Origin: CBDCWQ01 sp965223435
Lineage (GTDB): Bacteria > Myxococcota > Kuafuiibacteriia > Kuafuiibacteriales > Kuafuiibacteriaceae
Assembly (NCBI GenBank): GCA_965223435.1
Contig: CBDCWQ010000020.1
Coordinates: 620,001 to 684,000 of the forward strand
Reading direction: 5' to 3'
DNA length: 64,000 nt
Under the pieces are notes generated by a model. That model was not told the origin of the DNA and made no database searches. It saw only the letters and a program-made list of their open reading frames with translations. A program made the position numbers and the translations under genes. Positions 35,701 through 43,934 of the stretch are shown one piece after another; within the stretch, counting starts at the first letter, position 1; each line of letters starts with the position of its first letter.

Positions 35701-38700
35701 CCGAAACGCGCCATACAGCGAGCGTCCCGGTTTTTTGAAGACCTGCTTGGCCCCTGCAGCGTTTGCTTCGCGAATGTTGGGTGTCTGAAACTGGTCTTTG
35801 GGGCCCAACCACGACAGCCAGGTTTTTGGCGCTGGGTCCTCCATGTCCGCGGTCATGGTGTCTTCTGTCCCACTGGTCAAGACCAGCGAATCATCGAGGG
35901 CTGCATGAGGGCAGGCGTCAGACAGCGGCCCATCCCCGAGAAGGCACTTGGACCGAATGCCGGGCGCCAGGGCCAGGGCCCCATTCCCAACTTGGTGCTC
36001 GGGCGCGAGCGGTGCAGGAACCGAACCGGCGTTCTTGGCGAAATAGTTGTAGACATCGATGAACCACACGAGAGCGGTGCTTGACACCAGGCGGGCGGAG
36101 AGGTCCGGGATGCGCTGGCTCGAGTAGATAAAACCGCGATCACCAACAAACGATTGGGCTCCGGCCCAAAGTTGATGGGCTTCTTCGACGAGAGTGGGCG
36201 CCCTGGAGTCGCCTGGGTGGGCACGCGCAAATTTGAGCAGGCCCAAAATCAGGCCCATGGTGGCCTCCAGGTGGTACGACGACTCCTGCAACGCACTGGG
36301 CGCAATGTAGGGGTCCTTGAATGCGTTTTGAAAGTAGTGGGCACCGCGGTAAGTGCGTTGGGGCGGGCACTGGACTTTCGCCGGATCGCAGTCTTCGTCG
36401 CCCGCACTTAGGTCTTTCGCGAATTGAATCACCGTGTACCCTAGACAGCGGCTCAGACGTGCGGCGTAAAGGCCATCGAGATCATCCTGCACCGACAATG
36501 CCAACCAGCTGCAGTTGTCGATGGCGGTGTGTGAGCTTGCCTCAAAGCGATACCCCGTTGAACCGTCGAGATGGAGGATCCCCCCCGTAATCACGCGACC
36601 GAGGGAGTCGGCATCGAGGGCCTCTTGCATGGCTTGGACTCGAAGCGCCCGTTGGGTGGCCTGCGCCTCCGTGAGGGGTACTGTGGACACTTCGTTTCGG
36701 AGGTGCGCGAGAGTCTCCGCAAATTCGTCTCGCCAACCGTGGTCGTCCCAGAGCAGGAAGAACACGCCATCGCGGAGTTCGTCTCGCCAGGTCCCGAGTT
36801 TGTGGGTCCACGCGCGCCTGGACTCCGGGTCCTTTGGTCCCAAGGAATCGGAATGATTCAACGCGTAATTCAACACATGAAGGACATCCAGACTGTGCTC
36901 GGTGACGACATTTTCGGCAGGTACCCTGGTCTTGAGCACTGCCCACTCGGCCTTTTGATCGATAGCTCGACGCTGCCAGGTGGGGCCATGTACGTGGAGG
37001 CCATCGCAGCCGGGACCCAGCCCGCAAACCCGGATCTGGGTGGGGCTGAAGGTCTTGTATCCGATGGCATCGAGGACGCTGTAGTACGAAAACCGATGGT
37101 TAGAATCGATGTCGGTAAACAAATAGCCAGCATCCTGGCCGCGCAATCGATGGGGGGCATGGGCGCCCTGCAGGCCACGGGTGGTCCATCCGGCCGACAT
37201 CAGGCTGCCCATTCTGCTTTCGTTGATAAGCAGCCGCCGCCGGTGTTCGTGGAGACCGTCGAGGCTGTTTTGGTAGCAGGCCCTGAACATCTTTTGGTCT
37301 TCGGGAGCGGCTTGGCGGTACGCTTCCGAAGTCAGGAACACACCGAGTCCGTGGATAGCCCAGGCGTTGGCTCCAGTAACCAGTCGGGCGTCAGCCCAGT
37401 TGTCATCCCTCGTGTTCCACGAAAAGGGCCATCCCATGATGACCTCGCTGTTTGGCTTCTTGACTGCGTGTTGGCACAAGAATCGCGCCAAACCACGGGC
37501 CTTCGGCCCGTAGCCGCTCGGAGCGGTGGCGAGCTGGGCCAAGGTGATGCCTTGGGTGTACGTCCATACCCGTTCGAAGCCCGCAAGATGCTGCGCGTCT
37601 TGGGCATCTGGCCTCTTTGAGGGTTCGGTGGTTCGGGTTTGGGCCCCGGAAGCATCTTGGGGAACGCTCGGGAGATACTCCACCTGGTAGTAGAACTCAG
37701 CGGGTTCTTCCGTGTCCGGCGGGTGTCTAAGCAGCCGGTCACGGGCGTCGATGGCTTTGGCGTAGTTGCCACCGCTTTTTTGAGTGACGCGCTTGAGGGA
37801 CGTGGCTTCGATGCCTGCTTCGGGGTTTGTGAAGCGCACCGAAAGGGTGCCGTCGCTGAGCGCGAGGCCTCCGGGCTGCGCGACGATCGGCAAGGTCACC
37901 TGGCCCACACCCGACTGAAGTTCAAAACGCAGGTCCAAAGGTGCTTTTGTGGCCGATGATGAGACGCGCTGCAACCCGTCAACAGCGGGCGGAGGGCTGG
38001 CCGGAGGAAGCACTTCGACCGTGCCGCCGGTACGCACCGGCACAAAATATTTGTTTACGGTGCGCACGGTCACGGGGATACTTAGACCCGCTGCTACCTC
38101 CTCTTTGACCTCAACCTCCAGGTGCGAAAACGAGGACACCCGCGCGGCCCGAGCGGTGAAGATCTGGTCGTGAGACAGACCGTCCATGCCTTTTCGTACC
38201 CAGGCGGCGAAAAACAGCTCTGCGTGGGCGCTGAGGGATGGCCTGCTGAACGCAACATCCGGCTCTTCTCCTTGGGGCCCACGCCGAATGGGCAGCACGA
38301 GGGCCCGGCTCAGTGTGGCTGCAGCACTGAAGCCTTGCGCGCCCTGCTTATGTACCCATCGAATCGTCCCCCGCGACGCGGCAGATTCAGGCGCATAGAA
38401 CAGGACGCCGGTTTCATCCAGGGCAGAGATGGCGAGTTGAGGCGTGTAACCAACCCCAACTGGTTCAGAGGCTGACCAGGTCAGTCCGCCGTCCTTGGAG
38501 AAGACGACCTCCAGGGTGGCCGAAGGATTTGCTTGTTCAGCATCCGAGGAGACCGAACGGCCCCGTTCGAACACCGCCGTCAAAATGCCTTCAGGTGATG
38601 TGTACAATTGGGGGTGGGCCGGTTTGTGCTGCCATTCGGTCGCAGTTGCGCCCGAGGCCACGGTCGAAATTCGCCACTCGGTCATGGTTTGGCCGGCCCA

Positions 38701-40917
38701 ACGGCCTTGAGAAAAGCCACCTTCGCCCATGTTGGCCCATGCCTCCGGTGTAAGGGGACGTTGCGCAAGCTTGATTTGGGGTTCGTAGTGCCACGAGCCA
38801 CTGTATAAATATTGGTGTTGGTAGTCGATGCTCGATAGTTGATCGCGGTCACCCTTGGCATAAGCTGTTTTCCACACGCTCCGCCACCCAACAACCAACC
38901 TAGTGGGTTGTTGGCGCTGCACAACGACATCACTATAGATGGGGTCTTGGAGCATATCGACCCACGCCGGATTCAACACCGGCTTACTATCCCAAACCCG
39001 CGATTGACGAGCCACGATGCTCAGCTTGTCCCCATCGATGTGCAAGGACGGTTCGTGCATATCACTTTCTTCAGTGCGTTCGACGTAGGCATCCTTGACC
39101 TGCTCTAAGGGGGCGCTCGACACGGCGGCCGTGACATGTGCGTGCTGGCTTGGCGGGTCGCGCAAAAGATACGATTCTTCGCACCAGCAATCTTCGCAGG
39201 CGCATGGCGTGATTTCGGGAGGGCCGTAGTAAGCCTTGTAGTGAATGATTTCGGATGCCGCTTCTCGTTTGCGCACGTCGAAGACGCTCGAAGGCATGCC
39301 CTCCAAGTTTTTGAGGTAGTACACTTTGTGGGCCTCGCCCCACACCAGGTGGTGATGCCCAAAGTGGTCGTATCCGATGTCTAAACCGCGTTTCCATGCC
39401 GTGTTGCTTCTCACCCGCTGCGGATGACCAAAGCTTTGCCCCCCGTCCTGGCTTTGTGCCACATAAACTTCGCTGGTACCTTCCTGCGACCTAGGGCTTT
39501 CTTCCACCCACGCAATCGAGACCCGGTGCGCATCGGCGGTGAGCGCGAGAAAGCTTACTTGCCGATTTTCGGCTTGGGTTGAGATAAGCAGCGGAGGTCG
39601 AAAGCTTTTGGATAGTCCAGCTTTTGCGCTTTGAGTGTAGCGTACTTCGCTCTTTACTGCTTTGGCACCCCGAAGGACAAAAGCCAGGTGAGCGTAGGTT
39701 TGACCTTGATGGGTGCTGAGCGCTGTCTTGGGCATGCCTGCTGGTGCACGCCCGTCGGTTAAAGGCGCCGGAGCTCCGAAGTCGCCGGGAGTCGGTGAGG
39801 ACGACGGCTCGAGAATGGCAACATGAACGGGCTTTGAACGAATCGATGCTAGCCCCGGTCCCGCCCGGTTCTCAATGACTGCTGAAACCTGGTATTTGTA
39901 AGGCCTGGCGCGTGACTCCACAATCTCTTTGTGCTTCGCGGCGTGCACATCTTGGACCGGCTCACCGTCACGGAAAATACGAAACGACAGGTTCAGCTCC
40001 GGGGGTATGGCGGTGCCATCATCAAAGCGTGTGGGCTCCGTCCACCACAACTGCACCAAGCTCCCTGAAGTGGTTGCGCCAAGCCCAGCCGGGGCGAGGG
40101 TGCGCCGCATGGGAAGCGTGGGGACAACGTTTGGGGGGCCCCTGGTTTCGGGGCCTGGCCCATCGAAGTCATCACCGTTCCGTTTGGGCGGCGCAACCTG
40201 ATCGCTTTCGGCCGTATTGGGTGCAACCGGACGTACCCAATAGCCGTGTCCTGGCACGAACCCTTGATCCGTTTCCATGCGCTGAAAGCGCTGGTTGTGG
40301 GCACTCCAAATCAGCGCCTCGTGGAGATTCAGTGTATCGTACGGAATTGGACGTGTGACGGCGAAGAAGCGCCACTTGGATGCGGTCGAGGTTGCAGCCA
40401 GGTTGGTCTTTGTTTGGTCGTCCCAGGCCAATGCCAACGCTTTCGAAGACCAAACCCAATAACCAAATCCCGCTGGGGCCACAGACGGGAGAATCGGGTA
40501 CCGGGGCGCGTCCGGCGTCCGCGACTGCACTGGCCACAGCCCAAGCTGTGCGATCTTCAGAGAGTCCCGCGCAATGGGCGACTCGGGAAGGAGCAACAGG
40601 TTCCAGCCCGGTTGGAGGGCATATTGAAATGCTGCAGGCTCTGTTTTTGCAGCAAACGACGGCCCTGGGAGGAGGAGCGCCGCGCTCAAAAGAGCAAGCA
40701 ACGAGCGATACAGCCTCGCGATGAACGGTGGAGTTCCTAGCACGGGCCGAGGACAGCGCGGTTCGCCGAACATTCTTGTGGGGCTGAACGCGAGCAGATG
40801 AAACTGCGTGATCCATAAGGCGTGGACTAGGTCGCGGAGGATGTTTTCGAGCCACAACCTGGATCGCAATCGTTGTGGAGCGGCACCAGATGCGTGCCAT
40901 TGATGTTGGGTACTCAA
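32707..40917 (-). CDS. Giant secreted multidomain protein with degenerate subtilase-like region
   Basis: About 2,736 residues. A hydrophobic signal (LYRSLLALLSAALLLPGPSFAA, 69-90) is followed by two GWN/GYWV-type modules (about 100-155 and 180-230), a fibronectin-like domain (about 270-370) and a beta-propeller-like part (about 400-920) with two Asp-boxes, QSQDGGQSF and FSKDGGLTW. A CxCxxCxC cluster lies at 572-579. A helical, toroid-like part (about 1110-1640) contains DGSTGYRFEASSHTAIDNCS and DDHGWRDEF. Residues about 2040-2305 follow a subtilase order (VVAAAGDES, SSYGPKADVAVPG, GIFNPRKALAVA) without GTSxA. The TTG at 40917 has GAGGAG at good spacing and gives an unusually long n-region; ATG 40773 is an alternative without such a site. 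Function unknown; extracellular or surface location is likely. Confidence 0.75.
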   Translation of the reverse strand: MSTQHQWHASGAAPQRLRSRLWLENILRDLVHALWITQFHLLAFSPTRMFGEPRCPRPVLGTPPFIARLYRSLLALLSAALLLPGPSFAAKTEPAAFQYALQPGWNLLLLPESPIARDSLKIAQLGLWPVQSRTPDAPRYPILPSVAPAGFGYWVWSSKALALAWDDQTKTNLAATSTASKWRFFAVTRPIPYDTLNLHEALIWSAHNQRFQRMETDQGFVPGHGYWVRPVAPNTAESDQVAPPKRNGDDFDGPGPETRGPPNVVPTLPMRRTLAPAGLGATTSGSLVQLWWTEPTRFDDGTAIPPELNLSFRIFRDGEPVQDVHAAKHKEIVESRARPYKYQVSAVIENRAGPGLASIRSKPVHVAILEPSSSPTPGDFGAPAPLTDGRAPAGMPKTALSTHQGQTYAHLAFVLRGAKAVKSEVRYTQSAKAGLSKSFRPPLLISTQAENRQVSFLALTADAHRVSIAWVEESPRSQEGTSEVYVAQSQDGGQSFGHPQRVRSNTAWKRGLDIGYDHFGHHHLVWGEAHKVYYLKNLEGMPSSVFDVRKREAASEIIHYKAYYGPPEITPCACEDCWCEESYLLRDPPSQHAHVTAAVSSAPLEQVKDAYVERTEESDMHEPSLHIDGDKLSIVARQSRVWDSKPVLNPAWVDMLQDPIYSDVVVQRQQPTRLVVGWRSVWKTAYAKGDRDQLSSIDYQHQYLYSGSWHYEPQIKLAQRPLTPEAWANMGEGGFSQGRWAGQTMTEWRISTVASGATATEWQHKPAHPQLYTSPEGILTAVFERGRSVSSDAEQANPSATLEVVFSKDGGLTWSASEPVGVGYTPQLAISALDETGVLFYAPESAASRGTIRWVHKQGAQGFSAAATLSRALVLPIRRGPQGEEPDVAFSRPSLSAHAELFFAAWVRKGMDGLSHDQIFTARAARVSSFSHLEVEVKEEVAAGLSIPVTVRTVNKYFVPVRTGGTVEVLPPASPPPAVDGLQRVSSSATKAPLDLRFELQSGVGQVTLPIVAQPGGLALSDGTLSVRFTNPEAGIEATSLKRVTQKSGGNYAKAIDARDRLLRHPPDTEEPAEFYYQVEYLPSVPQDASGAQTRTTEPSKRPDAQDAQHLAGFERVWTYTQGITLAQLATAPSGYGPKARGLARFLCQHAVKKPNSEVIMGWPFSWNTRDDNWADARLVTGANAWAIHGLGVFLTSEAYRQAAPEDQKMFRACYQNSLDGLHEHRRRLLINESRMGSLMSAGWTTRGLQGAHAPHRLRGQDAGYLFTDIDSNHRFSYYSVLDAIGYKTFSPTQIRVCGLGPGCDGLHVHGPTWQRRAIDQKAEWAVLKTRVPAENVVTEHSLDVLHVLNYALNHSDSLGPKDPESRRAWTHKLGTWRDELRDGVFFLLWDDHGWRDEFAETLAHLRNEVSTVPLTEAQATQRALRVQAMQEALDADSLGRVITGGILHLDGSTGYRFEASSHTAIDNCSWLALSVQDDLDGLYAARLSRCLGYTVIQFAKDLSAGDEDCDPAKVQCPPQRTYRGAHYFQNAFKDPYIAPSALQESSYHLEATMGLILGLLKFARAHPGDSRAPTLVEEAHQLWAGAQSFVGDRGFIYSSQRIPDLSARLVSSTALVWFIDVYNYFAKNAGSVPAPLAPEHQVGNGALALAPGIRSKCLLGDGPLSDACPHAALDDSLVLTSGTEDTMTADMEDPAPKTWLSWLGPKDQFQTPNIREANAAGAKQVFKKPGRSLYGAFRELLAAEPHLAAAALPVLLPGAALAGDLNAGLTTMVAFNETPGSAWTPVGSIRADELIKEVTFGEVHSGLGLYYEDESVIRAHRTYQSPDGSSRIFGANKIYGFDTSHLQDLIPLAPNAPGTRMIGDFLAESPQIIGQDGRIDVFVLDTEASREAIVDTFLRHHLWWQSFLEIAAHLPDGAFRENLLRAVRGFLLGWFFDAAAVERSAGIVPQPGWNLGTPSWWTDTPAYANLEDRLRDTTMRSTAKDLPPPDEQQNGDTTPNAESKVGGKNDAPHPQSMATNSVPSHLAKLFPVDNKAGIYVGFHEDGHLESELLQFSVYAKIFGALARVDASKLHPLYVSDPLVFQEAIEERRTYNTDLSGKPVYLLNFSDSFPKIVKASDAPSTRVEAFIKAGIHPDNLRSEPGTLVDNTIETAHALGISVVAAAGDESAIISEDQTPASLTRNNLSKAAALESFSSNAASPLGPLSSYGPKADVAVPGIGISELQHKDGKRRSLHKSAHTALASFVLSALKGIVILEFTEHGHEIAPDALKRIIVGTRIPSVQVPGVEGIFNPRKALAVAREARKRMDAGTPNASLALDELDVDRIPPLKRTGTRVVDTVKVTTVERTENGNEVFLVSKSLDDLKTMDWSRYLDIILMRKGLPVDIISGEEMAEYAARGELHVTTKGHLRWKEALVRFTAPRSALAIEVGDYDPKTGKFALRAKESLAEGETLYWMVSHDPSLLKFNLRDRTSYVRHWLEHGDQIYVPDPQNRQRGALDFDQAWALNPHSWRRGLEASSEAQEDPDLPPEPAGGATFETNPERFHLRSSRPRIIPGLPLYFMAYTATGEPNLDSDERLKGFKAPDIPFDTLSEPSDVIGPIASPTTDVKFDATLNASFLSYRIELPQRPGAEFFGAVKLFIFKLKKIGRESPRDHFEAVSLQHDFRRPLVAEDIIDLSGIGKTSRRDKTAAEFLADLQDGESLFISAEIQYYATTQQPVHPLITQAQPLDVEPP

Positions 40918-41397
40918 CCGTCATCTCCTCAGCAAAGGAGACGATGGGTCTTTTTTGGGCCTCTTGTTAGCTTTATGCGCCATCCAGATCTCCCCTCTGG
41001 TCTGAGTTCCTCAGACACGAAACTTTGGCTAGACGCAAAAGGACACCCAAGTCAAGGGGATTGGGCAGGACGGCCTGGGGCCAAGGACCCGACAGGCCGA
41101 TGCAAGAATCATTCTGGTCGATGACCTCGCACAAGATCCCTTCAGCCAATGGGGGGGGACAACACTACGTCAGGCGCGTTTTCTTTGCGCTAAGAACTGT
41201 AGGTCGCCTGGATTCCCGCGGAGGGCAGCGAAGGCGGGAATCCAGGCCCAGTGAAGCAAGAAGGTGTGTTGTCCGGTTTAGGCATTCGCGGGAATGACGG
41301 TTGCGTTGCCAGTGCCTCTCATTTCAGAGGCTTGGGGGGAGCCCAAAAAGATGTGTAGTTCTGGTCAGGCTTGGGCGGCGGCGGCTTGCGGTTCGAG
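40918..41397. other. Intergenic region upstream of the giant gene
   Basis: About 480 bases between the giant protein gene and the GDP-mannose dehydrogenase gene (3-prime end), both minus strand. It holds the ribosome site and presumably the promoter of the giant gene, a G8 run near 41151 and the inverted repeat at 41206-41247. I find no credible coding frame. Confidence 0.4.
41206..41247. repeat. Palindromic repeat unit (14-base perfect arms)
   Basis: GCCTGGATTCCCGC (41206-41219) is perfectly complementary to GCGGGAATCCAGGC (41234-41247) across a 14-base loop. A related half-site, ATTCGCGGGAATGACGG, follows near 41284. Units of the form CTGGATTCCCGC...GCGGGAAT are widespread intergenic palindromes in proteobacterial genomes, so this is probably a dispersed repeat of that kind. 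It may also act as a terminator downstream of the promoter region of the giant gene. Confidence 0.6.
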
Positions 41398-42714
41398 CTA
41401 CCAGCATGCGCCAACATAGGTTCCGCGGATGCGGCTCCTTTGAGGCATGTTGACCAAATCGATGACCCGTTGATCTGGTCGATTGAACTCGTAGACGTCG
41501 GACAGAAGGGCTTCGTCACTGAGTCCGACGACCAACACTTCTGCGTCGTCGATGACTTCTTTGGCGGTGGAGGCCATGAGGGACGAAATGTGGGGGATGC
41601 TCTCTTCAATGTAACGTTTGTTGGCGCCAATGAGGCGGGCGACGCTGACTTCGGGATCATGGATTTTCAGCGTGAGGCCTTTGCCGATGAAGTGCTCGGC
41701 CATGGTCACCAGGGGACTTTCGCGCAGATCGTCGGTTCCGCTCTTGAAGCTGAGGCCGATCATACCCACCGACCGCTTGTTGGCGCTGTGCACCGCTTCG
41801 ATGGCGTGGTCGATATGAATTCGATTGCTGGGAAGAATGCCGGAGAGCATCGGGACCTCGACATCCTCGGTCTTCGCCATGTGGAGCAGGGCGCGCACAT
41901 CTTTGGGAAGGCAGGAGCCGCCAAACGCAAACCCCGGCCTCAGGTAGGCCGGCGAGATGTTCAGCTGGCGGTCTTGGCAAACCAAAGACATGACCGCGTG
42001 GGAGTCCACCTGAAGTGATTGGCAAATCCTCCCGACCTCGTTGGCGAAACTGATCTTGAGGGCGTGAAAGGTATTGCAGCAATACTTGAGCATCTCCGCC
42101 GTGCGAATGCCGCTGACCACAAACTCGCAGGGCAAGTGGCCGAAGAGTTCGCGCAGCGGTTCGGCGCTCTTCTCGCTGTCGGCGCCGACGACGGTGAACG
42201 GAGGATGATCGTAGTCCTTGATGGAGGACCCTTCTCGAAGAAACTCGGGCTGAAAACAGAGCCCGAAGTCTTGACCGGCCTTCTTTTGGGCGTGCCGCTC
42301 GATGATGGGCTTCACCACATCCTCGACGGTACCCGGCAGCACGGTGGACCGAACCACAAACACGTGGAATCCGGACTTTTCCTTGAGGGCCTCCCCCAGT
42401 TCTTCGGACAATCGGCAGATCGCGGTCAAATCTTGCCCGCCTTTTCTCTTAGAAGGCGTGCCCACGCAGATCAGCGAAATGTCGGTTTTGGCGACCGCCT
42501 CTTTGGCGTCTGAGGTCACCGTAAGACGGCCGCTCTTGACCGCTCCGGCCATCAGTTCTTGCATGCCCGCTTCGATGATCGGTGTTTGACCGCTGGCAAT
42601 CAGGTCGAGTTTGGCCTGATCGATGTCGCATCCGATGACGTCGTTGTGGTCGCGTGCGAGACACCCTGCAGATACCGCACCCACGTATCCTAGTCCGAAT
42701 ATGCTCACTTTCAT
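41398..42714 (-). CDS. algD: GDP-mannose 6-dehydrogenase (UDP-glucose/GDP-mannose dehydrogenase family)
   Basis: A 438-residue NAD-dependent four-electron dehydrogenase. The Rossmann motif FGLGYVGAVSAGCLA starts at residue 6, and the catalytic Cys sits in GFAFGGSCLPKDVRAL (C268), the exact form and position seen in Pseudomonas AlgD rather than the usual UDP-glucose dehydrogenase. It therefore most likely oxidises GDP-mannose to GDP-mannuronate, a precursor of uronic-acid exopolysaccharide. The ATG has GGAGG upstream and overlaps the stop of the glycosyltransferase gene by four bases. Third gene of the asnB-glycosyltransferase-algD operon. Substrate assignment rests on similarity at the active site. 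Confidence 0.85.
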   Translation of the reverse strand: MKVSIFGLGYVGAVSAGCLARDHNDVIGCDIDQAKLDLIASGQTPIIEAGMQELMAGAVKSGRLTVTSDAKEAVAKTDISLICVGTPSKRKGGQDLTAICRLSEELGEALKEKSGFHVFVVRSTVLPGTVEDVVKPIIERHAQKKAGQDFGLCFQPEFLREGSSIKDYDHPPFTVVGADSEKSAEPLRELFGHLPCEFVVSGIRTAEMLKYCCNTFHALKISFANEVGRICQSLQVDSHAVMSLVCQDRQLNISPAYLRPGFAFGGSCLPKDVRALLHMAKTEDVEVPMLSGILPSNRIHIDHAIEAVHSANKRSVGMIGLSFKSGTDDLRESPLVTMAEHFIGKGLTLKIHDPEVSVARLIGANKRYIEESIPHISSLMASTAKEVIDDAEVLVVGLSDEALLSDVYEFNRPDQRVIDLVNMPQRSRIRGTYVGACW

Positions 42715-43934
42715 TGGCTGGTCCTCCGTGCTTCTTTGTTCCGAGAATGGGTCCTATCCATACAGGTTTCGATGATGGCGTCGAGCTTCTTCATGGAGTG
42801 GTCCCACGAATGATGGGACAGCATACGGTTGCGCCCTGCCCGGGAGAAACGCTGTCGCTCTTTGGGGTCTTCTAGGAGACGCAAAACGGCATCCCGGTAA
42901 CCCTCGGGACTTTGCGCGGTCAGGATGTGTTCGCCCGGAATGGCATCGACGCCTCCGGCCGCGATCTCGCTCGAAACCGTGGGGATGCCCATCGCGAGGG
43001 CCTCGAGAATTTTGTTTTGTGTGCCTCGCGCAATGTTGAGGGGGGCGATGGTGAGGGCGGCCTTTTGCACATAGGGCTGTACTTTGGGAACCGAGCCCGT
43101 GACGGTGACCCCTGGCCGCTCGCCCAGTTTCTGCACCGCAGGCGAAGGGTCGGCCCCCACGATGACCAACTTGGCACTGGGGCGCTTTTGCTGAATGAGG
43201 GGGAGGGTCTCGTCGCAGAAGCGAAACATGCACTCTTGATTGGGGTAGTAGTCCATACGCCCCACAAAACAGATGAGATCCGGGTCGTAAGGCTCGGTTG
43301 TGGGCTTGAAGGCTTCGGCGTCCACACCGTTTGGGAACCAACCGGTGGCCGTTCCTGTTAAAAATCCGTCGAGTGTTTTGAGTTCGGCTTTTGTGGTGCA
43401 GGTACAGAGATCAAATTTCTTGGCGAGCTCGACTTCCGAGAGTTGAACCTTGAGCCCTTCAAGATAGTAGCCAAGGGACAGCGGAAAAGGCTTCATTGCG
43501 CCGTAGGTGAGCCATTTTTGAGAGTCCATGTCTCCAAAATCGAGAATTTTCGGGATGTGGGTTTGGTCTTCCACGTACTGGGCCACCGATGAGCAGTGGA
43601 CAAAGATGAGGTCGTAAGCCTGGCTCGAGAGTTCTTGGAGAATCTGTTTTCGAAGGCGCGCTGAATAGAAAAAGCCCATCGAGGAAGGCTGGCGGGTGGA
43701 TAGGTTGCGCACCATCCGAAGGGCGGCCACTGGCTTGTAGGTTCGGCCCACAATGAACTTTGCGCAGTGGTCCTTGATTCCGGCGCCCGCCTCCGCTTCC
43801 TCTTCGGTTCTGGCCAGCGAGGCCACCGTCACTTCATGCTTTTGGCTGAGATGGCGAATCATGTTGAAGGGACGGATTTTTCCGCCGCGTTTGGGGGGAT
43901 AGGGGAATCGGTGGCAAACGTAGAGTATCTTCAC
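42711..43934 (-). CDS. Glycosyltransferase, exosortase/PEP-CTERM-associated type (TIGR03087-like)
   Basis: A 407-residue GT-B glycosyltransferase of the GT4 group. The opening ILYVCHRFPYPPKRGGKIRPFNMIRHLSQKHEV and the central DFGDMDSQKW are characteristic of the TIGR03087 family found in exopolysaccharide loci with exosortases. The C-terminal nucleotide-sugar site is seen in GTQNKILEALAMGIPTVSSEIAAGGV. It starts with GTG overlapping the asnB-type stop (GTGA) and ends overlapping algD, so the three genes are translated as a unit. It should add a sugar to a lipid-linked or growing polysaccharide at the cytoplasmic face. Donor and acceptor are unknown; GDP-linked sugars are plausible because of algD. 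Confidence 0.85.
   Translation of the reverse strand: MKILYVCHRFPYPPKRGGKIRPFNMIRHLSQKHEVTVASLARTEEEAEAGAGIKDHCAKFIVGRTYKPVAALRMVRNLSTRQPSSMGFFYSARLRKQILQELSSQAYDLIFVHCSSVAQYVEDQTHIPKILDFGDMDSQKWLTYGAMKPFPLSLGYYLEGLKVQLSEVELAKKFDLCTCTTKAELKTLDGFLTGTATGWFPNGVDAEAFKPTTEPYDPDLICFVGRMDYYPNQECMFRFCDETLPLIQQKRPSAKLVIVGADPSPAVQKLGERPGVTVTGSVPKVQPYVQKAALTIAPLNIARGTQNKILEALAMGIPTVSSEIAAGGVDAIPGEHILTAQSPEGYRDAVLRLLEDPKERQRFSRAGRNRMLSHHSWDHSMKKLDAIIETCMDRTHSRNKEARRTSQ

Noticed and set aside
40172..40924. A 250-codon minus-strand frame beginning with ATG right after GAGGAG
   Set aside because: It overlaps the giant gene in another frame, is rich in Arg, Ser and Cys as expected for a shadow of GC-rich coding DNA, and has no recognisable domain.
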